64,000 bases of DNA, from positions 3,124,001 through 3,188,000 of the forward strand of contig NZ_CP023737.1 in the NCBI RefSeq assembly GCF_002752655.1. Direction: 5' to 3'. The notes beneath the pieces are model-generated. The model had not been told where the DNA came from. It made no database searches and saw only the letters and a list, made by a program, of their open reading frames with translations. A program made the translations under genes and the position numbers. This DNA comes from Methylosinus trichosporium OB3b. GTDB lineage: Bacteria > Pseudomonadota > Alphaproteobacteria > Rhizobiales > Beijerinckiaceae. Shown here one piece after another: positions 41,846 to 50,303 of this stretch. Position 1 is the stretch's first letter; every line of letters begins with the position of its first letter.

Positions 41846-43501
41846 TCAATTCGCTGTGCGACGGCTCGGAAGCAATTCACCTGAGCGCTCCAGGACAGGA
41901 TAGGCCGAAGAGGCCACGACATGGCCATTGACGAGCTTTATGTCACGCAGCAGGTCGAGATGCAGCGCGCTCGTTCGCGCGTCTTCCAAACGTCCGGCGC
42001 GCAGCGTCTCGAAATGCCGCATCGTGGCCTTCGATTCCGTCTCCCGGAAAGCGATCTTTTCATCGGCCAGCAAGCGGGCCGCGCGCGGATCCTCGGTCAT
42101 GAACAGCGACGCCGCCATACGGAGATTGCCGCCGAGACGATCCATCATCGCTTTCAGCTCGGCGCGCTCTGGATCGGCAAAAGCGCTCCCGCGCTTCAAA
42201 TGCTTGGCGATATGCGGCAGGAGATTGCGGACCACGACGTCGCCGGCCTGCTCCATATTGGCGGCGAAGGTGAGGACCTCGTTCAGGCGACGATGGTCTA
42301 TCGCGCTGAGCTCCTCGGGGTCGAGCGATGTGAGATAGGCCTTTATCGCCGTGTCGAGACGATCGATGACAGTGTCGCGCCGCCGGGTTTGAGCGATCAG
42401 CTTGCGGTCGCCTTTGACGAGCGCTTCGCTCGCGCCCAGCAGCATTTCCTGCAACACATCCGAGAGGCGGAGCGCCTCGCGGGCCGCGGCGCCGAGCGCC
42501 ACGATCGGCGTCTCCTTGGCGCTTGGATCGAGATAGAGGGGCTGCGAAGGATCGGTGGGATCGATTCGCTGGGGCAGCAAGCGACGAAGCACGGCGGCGT
42601 AAGGCGTGAGAAAAGGAAAGAATGCGCTCGCCACGACGAGATTGAACAGCGTGTGGAAATCGGCGACCGCGCGGGCGTTGTCCGGCTCGATCGTCACCAT
42701 AAAGCGGCCGATCGGATGGAGCGCGGCGAGCGCCAGGGAGACGCCCAGCAGCCGGGTGAGAAGATTGCCCAATGGCAGCCGCCTCGCGGCCGGATCGGCC
42801 CCGGCCGGTCCCTCGATCACCGGATTGACCGAAGCTCCGAGATTGGCGCCGAGCACGAGCGCGAAGGCGGCGTCCGGAGGAACAACTCCCCGGGCGGCGA
42901 GAGACATGACGAGCAGGACGACGGCGACGCTGGAATGCGCCGCCCATGTCAATCCGGCCGCGAGGAGGACGTCCACGACCGGCTCGGTCGATACGGCGCC
43001 GAGCAGCATGCGCAGACTCGGCGCGTCTTCATAAACGGTCATCAACTCGAGGAGCTGGCGCAGGGCGAGCAGCATCAGTCCGAGACCGATCGAGACGCGT
43101 CCGAGATCGCGCGCCTGCGTGCTCGACTCCCGGCGGAACATCAGCACGCCGACGAAGATGAGAGCCGGGGACGCCGCCGCGACATTGAACGACAGCAACT
43201 GCACGACGAGCGTGGTGCCCACATTGGCGCCGAGCATCACGGCGAGCGCTGGAACCAGATCCACGACGCCGCTCGCCGCAAATCCGGCGGTCATCAGTCC
43301 TGTCGCAGTGCTGCTCTGCAGCAGCGCGGTCACGCCGACGCCCGCCAGAAACGCCCATGGCCGGTTCCGCAAGGCGCCGCCGAGTATCGACCGGAGCCTC
43401 GGTCCGAAAGCGCGCTGGACGCCGGTCTGAACCATATGCGCGCCCCACAGCAATAGTGCGATGGCTCCGGCGAGGTCGATCAGGGTGACAGGGAAAATCA
43501 T
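41846..43501 (-). CDS. Na/Pi cotransporter family protein with PhoU-like domain
   Basis: Product of 551 residues from the ATG at 43501 (MIFPVTLIDLAGAIALLLWG); a start at 43516 is also possible. Two copies of the Na/Pi motif are visible: VTALLQSSTATGLMTAGFAASG and TWAAHSSVAVVLLVMSLAA, each in a multi-span membrane domain (about 1-300). A cytoplasmic PhoU-like helical region follows (about 335-530). It may import phosphate with sodium or regulate phosphate. Genes around it are unrelated. Confidence 0.88.
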   Translation of the reverse strand: MIFPVTLIDLAGAIALLLWGAHMVQTGVQRAFGPRLRSILGGALRNRPWAFLAGVGVTALLQSSTATGLMTAGFAASGVVDLVPALAVMLGANVGTTLVVQLLSFNVAAASPALIFVGVLMFRRESSTQARDLGRVSIGLGLMLLALRQLLELMTVYEDAPSLRMLLGAVSTEPVVDVLLAAGLTWAAHSSVAVVLLVMSLAARGVVPPDAAFALVLGANLGASVNPVIEGPAGADPAARRLPLGNLLTRLLGVSLALAALHPIGRFMVTIEPDNARAVADFHTLFNLVVASAFFPFLTPYAAVLRRLLPQRIDPTDPSQPLYLDPSAKETPIVALGAAAREALRLSDVLQEMLLGASEALVKGDRKLIAQTRRRDTVIDRLDTAIKAYLTSLDPEELSAIDHRRLNEVLTFAANMEQAGDVVVRNLLPHIAKHLKRGSAFADPERAELKAMMDRLGGNLRMAASLFMTEDPRAARLLADEKIAFRETESKATMRHFETLRAGRLEDARTSALHLDLLRDIKLVNGHVVASSAYPVLERSGELLPSRRTAN

Positions 43502-43686
43502 GGGCGACACCCTCATTGGCTCTGAGATGCGCGAAACGGATCGATCCGTCCGAATAACCTACATGTTTGGTAGAAAAAGCCAATTGCCCTAACTGACGGC
43601 TCGACGCTGTCGTTGACCGCTCCGAGTCATGTCATGCGATAGGCTTGCGCGGGGGCGGACCAATCGACGAGCCTGGGAGGCGAGTG

Positions 43687-43938
43687 ATGCGAAATTTGGT
43701 TTTAGCTTTGGGATCGGTTCTCATGGCGGCAGCGCCCGCATTGGCGGATCGGCCATTAACGGAAGAGGAGAAGGTCAAACTTCAGTCCGCGGTCTCGGCT
43801 CAGGGATGCTCGGGCGGCAAGCTGGAATTCGACGATGGCCATTATGAGGTGGACGACGCCAAATGCGATGATGGAAAAACATATGATTTGAAGTTCGACG
43901 CAGAATTCTCACTAATCAGGAAGAAGCTGGAACGCTGA
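43687..43938 (+). CDS. Small secreted PepSY-like protein
   Basis: Product of 83 residues from the ATG at 43687; the frame opens earlier at 43645 but without a signal sequence. A signal peptide (residues 1-18, ending APALA) precedes a short PepSY-like domain (LTEEEKVKLQSAVSAQGCSGG, then EVDDAKCDDGKTYDLKFD). Two cysteines may form a disulfide in the periplasm. Function unknown. It is convergent with the MgtC-like gene. Confidence 0.75.
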   Translation: MRNLVLALGSVLMAAAPALADRPLTEEEKVKLQSAVSAQGCSGGKLEFDDGHYEVDDAKCDDGKTYDLKFDAEFSLIRKKLER

Positions 43939-43950
43939 GGGGAAAGCGCA

Positions 43951-44645
43951 TCAGCCTTGCCACTCCAGCTCGACTATTCCCTGCAAATGGGCGAGTTCTC
44001 TGAGCGCCTGAGGCACGGGATCTTCCGCCGCGAGCGGACGGTGAGTGACAGAGCAGCGGAGTTCCTGGGTTTGCTCCACGTTGTCGTATTTGACGGCTAT
44101 CTTCGATGCTTTCGACGCGACGCCGAAATTGCGGCCAAAATCTTGTCTTCGCTCTTCGTGTCGCCTTTCCATTTGACATATAGATTGAAGACGCGCTCCT
44201 GCCTCATGCGCGCCTCGAGCCGTCTCAGCCCCGGCAAAACGATAACGCCCAAGAGGCTGCCGACGACTCCCAATTCGATCTGGCCGCCGCCAAAACAGAG
44301 GCCGATCACGGTCACATACCAGAGCGTCGCGGCCGTCGTAACGCCGACGATGAGATCGTCTTTTCTCAAAATGGCGCCCGCGCCGATGAAGCCGACCCCC
44401 GACAAAATACCCAATGGCAGTCGCATGAGGTCGATGACGACAAAGGAATCGGAGGCTTTGCCGCCTGTATTCATCAGCCAGTTCGCCTGTAGCATGGCGA
44501 GGCAGGCGGCGAGCGCGACCAGCAGCGTCGTTCTCAGGCCGGCGGCGTGTCCGGTCTCGCCCCGTTCAAATCCGATCACCGCTCCGGCAATTATCGTCAG
44601 AGCGAGACGCAACGCGACATCCGACCATGTCAAGGTGATCGTCAT
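43951..44645 (-). pseudogene. MgtC/SapB family membrane protein, frameshifted
   Basis: The intact N-terminal part (44097-44645, 182 residues) has the MgtC pattern: LALTIIAGAVIGFERGETGHAAGLRT, GILSGVGFIGAGAILR and several membrane helices. It ends early with ISASRRKHRR. The missing cytoplasmic C-terminal domain continues in another frame down to 43951 (SKIAVKYDNVEQTQELRCSV, ending LAHLQGIVELEWQG), so one indel near 44100-44125 separates them. MgtC proteins affect magnesium or ATP synthase control. Confidence 0.7.
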
Positions 44646-44814
44646 TTCTTACCCTCGATTTCGTATTTGACGCGAACTCATGAAGGCTGGATTTTCGCGA
44701 GAAGCAGCGGAACTCGTTCGCCGGCTAGCCGTGGGGCAGCCGATCCGGATATATGGATCGCACGGTCGCGGCCTTCGCGACGCTCCGGTCCGAAAAAAGG
44801 GAACTCACCGGTCG

Positions 44815-45252
44815 ATGAAGTCTCGATTTTGTCTCAAAAGTGGAAGCTATCGCATATATGGGGCGGCGTGGATAATTGCTCTTTCGCTGCTCGCGCCCTC
44901 GCTGGTTCCGCGATCGTTCGCTGATGATGCGAGAACCCGAGCGAGCTTGCAACGTCTCGATCTGCAGATGCGCCTGGAGCAGGTCTGCGATCTCGAAGCG
45001 ATGGAGAGGATTGGTCACGAAACGAGCCTGTATCGGCCCGATCGCGCCAAGAGCGATGTGATTTCTCATCCGAAGCATCTCGGGGATATTCTCAGCGCTT
45101 CCGGAGCGGCCTTTCGCAGCGGAGGACGCTGGTATGCTCTTTCGTTCATCTGCAAGGCGTCCGCCGACCATTTGAAAGTGCTGACGTTCGATTACAGAAT
45201 TGGCGATGTGATCCCGGAAGCCAAGTGGACAGACTACGGGCTTTGGCGATGA
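44815..45252 (+). CDS. DUF930 family secreted protein
   Basis: Product of 145 residues from the ATG at 44815. A hydrophobic leader (about 15-36, ending SFADD) is followed by the DUF930 domain (LQRLDLQMRLEQVCDLEAM, then FRSGGRWYALSFICKASADHL, ending FDYRIGDVIPEAKW). The two cysteines may pair in the periplasm. The function of the family is unknown. Earlier in-frame codons to 44680 lack a signal sequence and are left out. Confidence 0.8.
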   Translation: MKSRFCLKSGSYRIYGAAWIIALSLLAPSLVPRSFADDARTRASLQRLDLQMRLEQVCDLEAMERIGHETSLYRPDRAKSDVISHPKHLGDILSASGAAFRSGGRWYALSFICKASADHLKVLTFDYRIGDVIPEAKWTDYGLWR

Positions 45253-45319
45253 CTTCAACGATCGACACGCGCCAGCGGCTAGTTCTGTTCGCAATACCTG
45301 CCGGCGGCCGTGGACCGCA

Positions 45320-45643
45320 TCACTCTCCCGACTTTTCGGGCGACTCGGACGCTGTGTGCGAACTGCCGAAAGGCTGGCGTGACGGCGCGACTTTTTGCTT
45401 CGTCGGACTGTTCAGCGCCGAACGATACGAAGTTCGGTCGAAGGAAAGCCGCGTGTTATGCAACTTGATGACGTTCTTCCACGCGCGCATTGGAGGCTCA
45501 TAGAGCCACTCCACCGCGCCGTACGAGAGATTGGTGACGACGACGAGGATGTCGAGGCCGAGCTGCGTCGCCTCGATGCCTGCGATCGACCTCAGCGCCA
45601 CTTTTTGGCAAGCCGATGGAGGCACAGAAACGATGTGCGACAT
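45320..45643 (-). pseudogene. IS1380-family transposase remnant
   Basis: The 107-codon minus frame contains pieces typical of the C-terminal part of IS1380 transposases: LDILVVVTNLSYGAVEWLYE, RAWKNVIKLHNTRLSFDRTS. The N-terminal catalytic part and the last helices are absent, and a piece around the normal RGxxENxI motif is altered. It is a decayed insertion fragment between DUF930 and the HTH gene. Confidence 0.6.
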
Positions 45644-45709
45644 GCACGAGAAACTTGCGTCACAGCAAAGTTCGTGTAGGGGTCTTCATCCTGATTCGGG
45701 AGTGAACCA

Positions 45710-45979
45710 ATGGCGCTCAGCAAACGTCAAGTTAGCCAGCTGCAAAAGATAGTCGAAACCGTGCAGGCGATCCTCGCCACGGAAGAGAAGCAGAGTTCCC
45801 AGCCGAGCAAGAGCAAAGCGGCATCACGCGGCGCTGCCGGTACGACGAGTTCCCGACGATCCGGAAAAGAACTCGCGGCTTTCCGCAAGGCGTTACTCGC
45901 GGAACGCAAGAGCGGCGTTCCTGTCGCCGAAATCGCCAAGCGACACAAGGTCAGCAAGTCCTATATCTATCAGCTCTAA
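45710..45979 (+). CDS. Small helix-turn-helix protein
   Basis: Product of 89 residues with three parts: an N-terminal helix (SKRQVSQLQKIVETVQAILA), a Ser/Ala/Lys-rich linker, and a C-terminal HTH (GVPVAEIAKRHKVSKSYIYQL). A ribosome site GGGAG stands nine bases before the ATG. It looks like a small nucleoid-associated or regulatory protein. Nothing else in the neighbourhood indicates its target. Confidence 0.7.
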   Translation: MALSKRQVSQLQKIVETVQAILATEEKQSSQPSKSKAASRGAAGTTSSRRSGKELAAFRKALLAERKSGVPVAEIAKRHKVSKSYIYQL

Positions 45980-46116
45980 CTGGGATGAGGCGCGCCTCGA
46001 CGGATCGCGATTCTGAGTGGAGCTCGACTGTTCTCGTATTTCGAACGTCCCCTTCTCGTTGGCGCAACACGCCCTAAGTCGTGCGGCGTTTCCCGTCATC
46101 TTCGTGAGAGGCCGAC

Positions 46117-47082
46117 GTGGCGTCGTGCGATGGAAATCGAGAATGTTGGCCGGAACTCCCATACGAGCTGTGGCGAGACACCTGCTCGACGCTCCAGCTG
46201 AAATCCCAGATCATAGGCAAAATCCGGCTTTCGCATACGCCATGGCTCAATCACTCCTGGCATGTGACGCTCTATGTAACGAGGCGCGGCCTGACGACGT
46301 CTCCGATTCCGCTTCGCGAGGGGGTATTTCAAATCGACTTTGATTTCGTCGATCATCTGCTGCGTCTCGAAGCCAGTGATGCACGCCGTGTCGACATTCC
46401 TCTTCGGGAGCAGTCGGTCGCCGAATTTTTCGTAACCGTGATGGCGGCGTTGGCCGATCTCGGTATCGGCACGAAAATCAACGAATGGCCGAACGAGATT
46501 CCGGACCGGATTCGGTTCAGTGAGGATCGAATGCATTCGGCCTATGATCCTGACTATGTGAACCGCTTCTGGAAGGCCCTGGTAGAGATCGATCGCGTGT
46601 TCGAGTTTTTCCGCACGGGCTTTATCGGCAAGTGTAGCCCGGTTCATTTCTTCTGGGGCAGTTTCGACCTCGCAGTGACCCGATTTTCCGGCCGCCGCGC
46701 GCCCCTTCATCCGGGCGGCGTTCCAAATCTTCCGGACAAAGTCACGCGCGAAGCTTATTCCCATGAGGTGAGCAGCGCCGGCTTCTGGCCGGGCGGCGGC
46801 GGACCCGTCGAATATCCGGCGTTTTATTCTTATGCCTATCCAGAGCCAGAGAGATTTCGTGACGCCGTCGTCCGGCCGGAGGGCGCATTCTACAGCGAGC
46901 AGCTACGAGAGTTCATCCTGCCCTATGAGGTCGTGCGAACCGCTGAGTCGCCGGACAAGACGCTGCTCGAGTTTCTGCAGAGCACGTATGAAGCCGCGGC
47001 GGACGGTGCGGACTGGGACCGGGCGGCGCTCGAATGCCCGCTGGGTGAAGTCGGCGTTCCACGCATCGTCTCTCGAGCATGA
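46117..47082 (+). CDS. DUF5996 family protein
   Basis: Product of 321 residues from a GTG at 46117 preceded by GAGAGG. The family pattern is clear: WPELPYELWRDTCSTLQ, LNHSWHVTLYVTRRGLTTSPIP and PVHFFWGSFDLAVTRFSGR, ending in SPDKTLLEFLQSTYEAAA. There is no signal peptide. DUF5996 proteins are widespread, of unknown function. The gene stands alone. Confidence 0.85.
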   Translation: MASCDGNRECWPELPYELWRDTCSTLQLKSQIIGKIRLSHTPWLNHSWHVTLYVTRRGLTTSPIPLREGVFQIDFDFVDHLLRLEASDARRVDIPLREQSVAEFFVTVMAALADLGIGTKINEWPNEIPDRIRFSEDRMHSAYDPDYVNRFWKALVEIDRVFEFFRTGFIGKCSPVHFFWGSFDLAVTRFSGRRAPLHPGGVPNLPDKVTREAYSHEVSSAGFWPGGGGPVEYPAFYSYAYPEPERFRDAVVRPEGAFYSEQLREFILPYEVVRTAESPDKTLLEFLQSTYEAAADGADWDRAALECPLGEVGVPRIVSRA

Positions 47083-47295
47083 AGCCGGACGAGCAAGGCA
47101 ACGCATTTGGTCCTGCGCCAGATGTGGCGCCGCTTTGCGCAGGAGGAGGATGCACGTGACTTTTTCGTTCAGAGTGATCGACAATCCCGACTCGCGTTCC
47201 ATGGAGCCGCGTGATTCCTCGAGGTTCTCGGATGTCGCGATCCCGAAGGGTGAAAGACCGCGGCGCTTCGCGCATTGCGAGGCGCCGCGGGTCGA

Positions 47296-47598
47296 TCAGC
47301 GCGACCAGATGAGCTTGTGCTCGCCTTTGTCGCCCTGGACCAGGGTCGCGTAGACCGGGCCGGTGAAGGAAGGGTCGTCGAGTTTGAGCGAGAGATATTC
47401 AGCGCCGGTGTCCTTGGCCGCCTTGCTCCAGCCCGCGCCGAACTCGACGCCGTTGGCGGCGGTCACTCGATAGTCGGGCGCTCGCTCGTTGTCCTTGGCG
47501 ACGGGCCTGATGCTCGCCTTGACGTTGATGTTGAGGGTGCGGATCACGCCAGTGAAGACGCCGTCGTCGCCGCGGGTGAAGCTGCCGATCTGAGCCAT
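47296..47598 (-). CDS. DUF736 family protein, second copy
   Basis: Product of 100 residues starting MAQIGSFTRGDDGVFTGVIRTL, clearly homologous to the DUF736 protein at 24993-25328 but diverged. In related elements this stand-alone copy accompanies DUF2493, Toprim, strawberry-notch and ParB genes as here. A conserved leader repeat (47674-47783) stands 75 bases upstream and recurs before the DUF2493 gene. Function unknown. Confidence 0.88.
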   Translation of the reverse strand: MAQIGSFTRGDDGVFTGVIRTLNINVKASIRPVAKDNERAPDYRVTAANGVEFGAGWSKAAKDTGAEYLSLKLDDPSFTGPVYATLVQGDKGEHKLIWSR

Positions 47599-47673
47599 TG
47601 TCGTATCTCCCGACTGTTGTTCGAGCCGCCCGATGCGGTCTCGATGGCGGTCTTCAGGCGACGGGCCGGCCGG

Positions 47674-47783
47674 CCTGCACCCGTAAGGGCCGCAGCGTCA
47701 GCGGAGGACGGCGGCAGCCGAGCTTCTTGACTCGCGAGGAATGCGGCGCAGCCGCAGGGGAAGAAGGTCGGCGAAGCCGTTGC
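47674..47783 (-). ncRNA. Conserved 5' leader element, copy A
   Basis: This 110-base stretch is similar to 51312-51433; both contain CCTGCACCCG, AGCGGAGGACGGCG, CTCGCGA and GCCGTTGC in the same order, and both lie 72-75 bases before a minus-strand gene. Neither codes for a conserved peptide. It probably is transcribed as a structured leader RNA that controls the gene. The promoter should be beyond 47783. Confidence 0.45.
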
Positions 47784-47967
47784 GGGCCTAAGGTCCGGCC
47801 CAGCGCCAGACCAGCCATGCAGAGAGGCCGTTTGGGCGGCTCGGCGCAGTCGTCCCGGAGAGAACGACGCGGATCGGCCGCGCTCGCGGCAGGCACAGGT
47901 TCGAAGGAGCCGTTGCGCTCCAACGTCCAAGGCGGGCTGGCATGAGCATTACGAGCGGGGCCAGCGG

Positions 47968-48354
47968 TCAAGCCGCCGAGAGTGTCTCGATCAGCGGGCA
48001 GACAACTTCGGCTCCGGCATCGCAGCGCCGAACAGCGTCGGCCAACACGCGCTCCATCGCACGCAGATCAACGATACGCGCGCGCACGTCCTTCAGGCGA
48101 GATGCGGCGAGCTCGCGAACCTCACCACAAGCGTCCGCTCCGAAGTCTGCCGAGCGCAGAAGCGCGCGCAGCTCATCGAGCGTGAACCCGAGCTCGCGCG
48201 CACGACGCACGAACACGAGACGCACAACGTCGGCGGCCTCGTAGAGGCGATAGCGGCCCCGGCGGCGAGGCTTCGGCAAGATGGCGATCTTCTCGTAGAA
48301 GCGGATCGTCTCGATCGCACAGCCCGTGCGCCGTGAGAACTCTCCGATCGTCAT
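47968..48354 (-). CDS. merR: MerR mercury-responsive regulator
   Basis: Product of 128 residues from the ATG at 48354, preferred over 48381 because the latter would start in the operator region. The MerR HTH (MTIGEFSRRTGCAIETIRFY) is followed by the Hg(II)-site cysteines C76, C111 and C119 (DAC, RRC, VCPLI), spaced as in Tn501 MerR. It binds the divergent operator at 48389-48419 and twists it when Hg(II) is bound. Confidence 0.9.
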   Translation of the reverse strand: MTIGEFSRRTGCAIETIRFYEKIAILPKPRRRGRYRLYEAADVVRLVFVRRARELGFTLDELRALLRSADFGADACGEVRELAASRLKDVRARIVDLRAMERVLADAVRRCDAGAEVVCPLIETLSAA

Positions 48355-48388
48355 GTCGTCTCGAACCACGGGGACCTCCAATCAGGGC

Positions 48389-48419
48389 TTGAGTCTGTAG
48401 TTACTACAGACGTTAGAGG
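48389..48419 (+). promoter_or_regulatory. mer operator-promoter
   Basis: TTGAGT (48389-48394) and TAGAGG (48414-48419) are separated by 19 bases, the long spacer typical of MerR promoters. A perfect inverted repeat TCTGTAG-TTA-CTACAGA (48394-48410) fills the spacer. It lies between divergent merR and merT. Confidence 0.85.
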
Positions 48420-48450
48420 ACGAGAGAGACCCCGACAAGGAGATCGCCGC

Positions 48451-48828
48451 GTGCAGACAAACCCGACGAAGCCGAGCCCGACCGCTTGTGCGGTTCGCGA
48501 TACCGGCGCGACTCTGCTGACCCTGAGCGGCTTGGCGGCGGCGTTCGGTGCGGCCTCCTGCTGCGGCCTCCCGTTCTTGCTCGCAACGATCGGCGTCAGC
48601 TCCGTTTGGCTGGTCGGCATCGCGACGCTTGCCGCGCCGCATAGGCCATTGCTGCTCGCCGTAGCCGCCGCCTGCCTTGTGGCTGGCGCAGTGCTGCTAT
48701 GGCGACGCCAGCCGGCGATCGCCTGCGCAACCGGCGCAGTGCGCTCCAAGCCGGCGGTCCGCGGCATGACGCTGATCGGTCTTGTTGCGGGCCTCGCCCT
48801 ACTGACGATCGGCTACCTCTATGCGTGA
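48451..48828 (+). CDS. merT: MerT-type mercuric ion transporter
   Basis: Product of 125 residues from a GTG with ribosome site AAGGAG. Three membrane helices are visible (about 20-45, 50-90, 105-123). The first holds the paired cysteines of MerT (ASCCGLPFLLATIG). It would carry Hg(II) inward for a mercuric reductase; no merA or merP gene is in this window, so the cargo is incomplete here. Confidence 0.88.
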   Translation: MQTNPTKPSPTACAVRDTGATLLTLSGLAAAFGAASCCGLPFLLATIGVSSVWLVGIATLAAPHRPLLLAVAAACLVAGAVLLWRRQPAIACATGAVRSKPAVRGMTLIGLVAGLALLTIGYLYA

Positions 48829-49072
48829 GACGTCTGTGATCCTCGCGTCGACGATCACCTGCCCGAACTGCGGGTTCGAGGCGACCGAGACCATGCCGAC
48901 AGATGCGTGCCAGCATTTCTATGAGTGCAAGGGTTGCGGTGCTCTTCTGCGGCCGACCGCGGGTCATTGTTGTGTGTTCTGCTCCTTCGGCACGACACCT
49001 TGTCCACCGATCCAATTGCATGGCGGGCAAGGCGACTGCTCGTCGGCTCGAGACGACTTCGGCGAGCAGTGA
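48821..49072 (+). CDS. GDCCVxC-type zinc-ribbon-like protein of mer cluster
   Basis: Product of 83 residues overlapping the merT end by eight bases. The N terminus has CPNCG and CQHFYECKGCG (metal-binding ribbon) and then the signature AGHCCVFCSFGTTPCPPIQ (cf. GDCCVxC). Nine or more cysteines suggest metal binding. Genes of this family lie behind merT in many mer operons; their biochemical role is not settled. Confidence 0.8.
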   Translation: MRETSVILASTITCPNCGFEATETMPTDACQHFYECKGCGALLRPTAGHCCVFCSFGTTPCPPIQLHGGQGDCSSARDDFGEQ

Positions 49073-49192
49073 CGCGTCGACGCATCCGGCGCCTCGAGCC
49101 GACCGCGACGTAGCGCCAGCGGGACGACGGCTTCAACCCGCCAATTGGAAAAGCGCGCGCCGACGTAGATTTTGCCAATACTGAGTGGCGAG

Positions 49193-49230
49193 TTCGGTCG
49201 AGAGAAGCCGATCCACTTCTCTCGACCGAA
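49193..49230. terminator. Perfect 15-bp hairpin between convergent genes
   Basis: TTCGGTCGAGAGAAG (49193-49207) and CTTCTCTCGACCGAA (49216-49230) are exact complements with an 8-base loop. It stands between the end of the mer genes and the stop of the membrane-protein gene (49246), where a two-way terminator is expected. There is no U-tract on either side. Confidence 0.6.
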
Positions 49231-49245
49231 GCGGCGGCGATGGCT

Positions 49246-49686
49246 TCAGGCCCGTGCGATGCTCTTCGCGCCGAGCGCGGGCGCGTTGGCGCCGAAGATT
49301 CGAATGAAAGCGGTCGAGCCGACAGCAATGCAGCCGACGATCGAGAAGGTCGTCTGCCATGTCGGGGACGACATTGCCAGTTGCGCGATTCCCTGCGTAG
49401 CGTAATAGCCGGCGATCGCCGCCGGCGCCGTGTAGAGGAACACGATCGCGAACCTGAGCCACGTCCACGGAGCGAAAGCGAGCGTCAATTGGCCGACGCC
49501 GAATGTCGCGCCGGCAGTCACGACGCCGATGATCGCGCCGCCGAGCACGCCGGCGCCGGTATGAAAAGCCCAGCCGGCGACAATGAAGCCGGCGTAGAAA
49601 GGCAGCGCGAAGACGGCAAGCGTGAACAACAGCCAGCAGAAGAAGCCGATGCCGGCGATGACGAGCAGAGGGCCGAAGACGATCAT
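49246..49686 (-). CDS. Small multi-span membrane protein
   Basis: Product of 146 residues from the ATG at 49686 with about four hydrophobic helices (GPLLVIAGIGFFCWLLFTLAV, FYAGFIVAGWAFHTGAGVLG, then AIIGVVTAGATFGVGQL and FAIVFLYTAPAAIAGYYA). The rest of the longer frame is not coding-like. No transport motif is seen. Membrane proteins of this kind often sit beside DUF2493 genes in this backbone. The function is unknown. Confidence 0.7.
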   Translation of the reverse strand: MIVFGPLLVIAGIGFFCWLLFTLAVFALPFYAGFIVAGWAFHTGAGVLGGAIIGVVTAGATFGVGQLTLAFAPWTWLRFAIVFLYTAPAAIAGYYATQGIAQLAMSSPTWQTTFSIVGCIAVGSTAFIRIFGANAPALGAKSIARA

Positions 49687-50019
49687 GGCGGTGGTCTCCA
49701 CGAGAGGAGTTCGATGAAAGCGCGCCTCCCACCACCGCCACGGCGCGGTGTCGAGTCTAAGCGGAAACGAGAATCGAGGCGAGCGGAAATCCGATCGGAC
49801 TTTCACTCGTTCATGGAGAAGATCACGCCCAGTCGCGGCTGGAAGGGATCGAACATATGAACGGCAGCGGCAGGATCGCCGCCATCTTCGATCGACGGCG
49901 GGCCGACAGGAGCTGGCGGCTCCGAAGCCGATGAAGTCCGGTCGCGGACAGCTCGAACCTCGTTTATAGTTGGCCGACCATAACGTATTTGGAGAAGCGA
50001 GACTGCGCGGGAGGCCAGC

Positions 50020-50229
50020 ATGGCGGAGTTCACGGGACGAGATTTGCATCTTGTGAAAAAGGCGCTCGCCATCGCGGCGCTGGCGATCGAGGAACAGCCG
50101 GGACCGTTTCAGTCCGGCTCCGATCTGAGAGACATGAAGGCGTTGCTCGATGAGATCATCGAGAACGATACGGAATTGGCGTATTACGCGCGCGCGGCGA
50201 GGATCGCCGTGCTCGGCGCGCCCGACTGA
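50020..50229 (+). CDS. Small conserved hypothetical protein
   Basis: Product of 69 residues with a strong ribosome site GGGAGG eight bases before the ATG. The sequence is helical and acidic (VKKALAIAALAIEEQPGPF, DLRDMKALLDEIIENDTEL). It resembles small backbone proteins near DUF2493 genes. Function unknown. It is convergent with the DUF2493 gene. Confidence 0.6.
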   Translation: MAEFTGRDLHLVKKALAIAALAIEEQPGPFQSGSDLRDMKALLDEIIENDTELAYYARAARIAVLGAPD

Positions 50230-50233
50230 AACA

Positions 50234-50263
50234 AGGCTTTACGGAAAGGCGGCGACACGCCTT
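50234..50263. repeat. Palindromic repeat related to those in trbG and repA
   Basis: GGCTTTACGGAAAG at 50235-50248 is identical to 14 bases within trbG. Here it is intergenic and part of a hairpin (AAAGGCG with CGCCTTT, 50245-50263), placed between two convergent genes where it may end transcription. Confidence 0.5.
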
Positions 50264-50303
50264 TGCGTTTCGCCGAATTTCCGGCATTGCCGGTCGGAGG
50301 CGC

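Noticed and set aside
41466..41849. Minus-strand frame of 127 codons between recombinase and Na/Pi gene
   Set aside because: Composition is low-complexity (Gly, Ser, Arg, Cys), it overlaps the recombinase start and lacks a start context.
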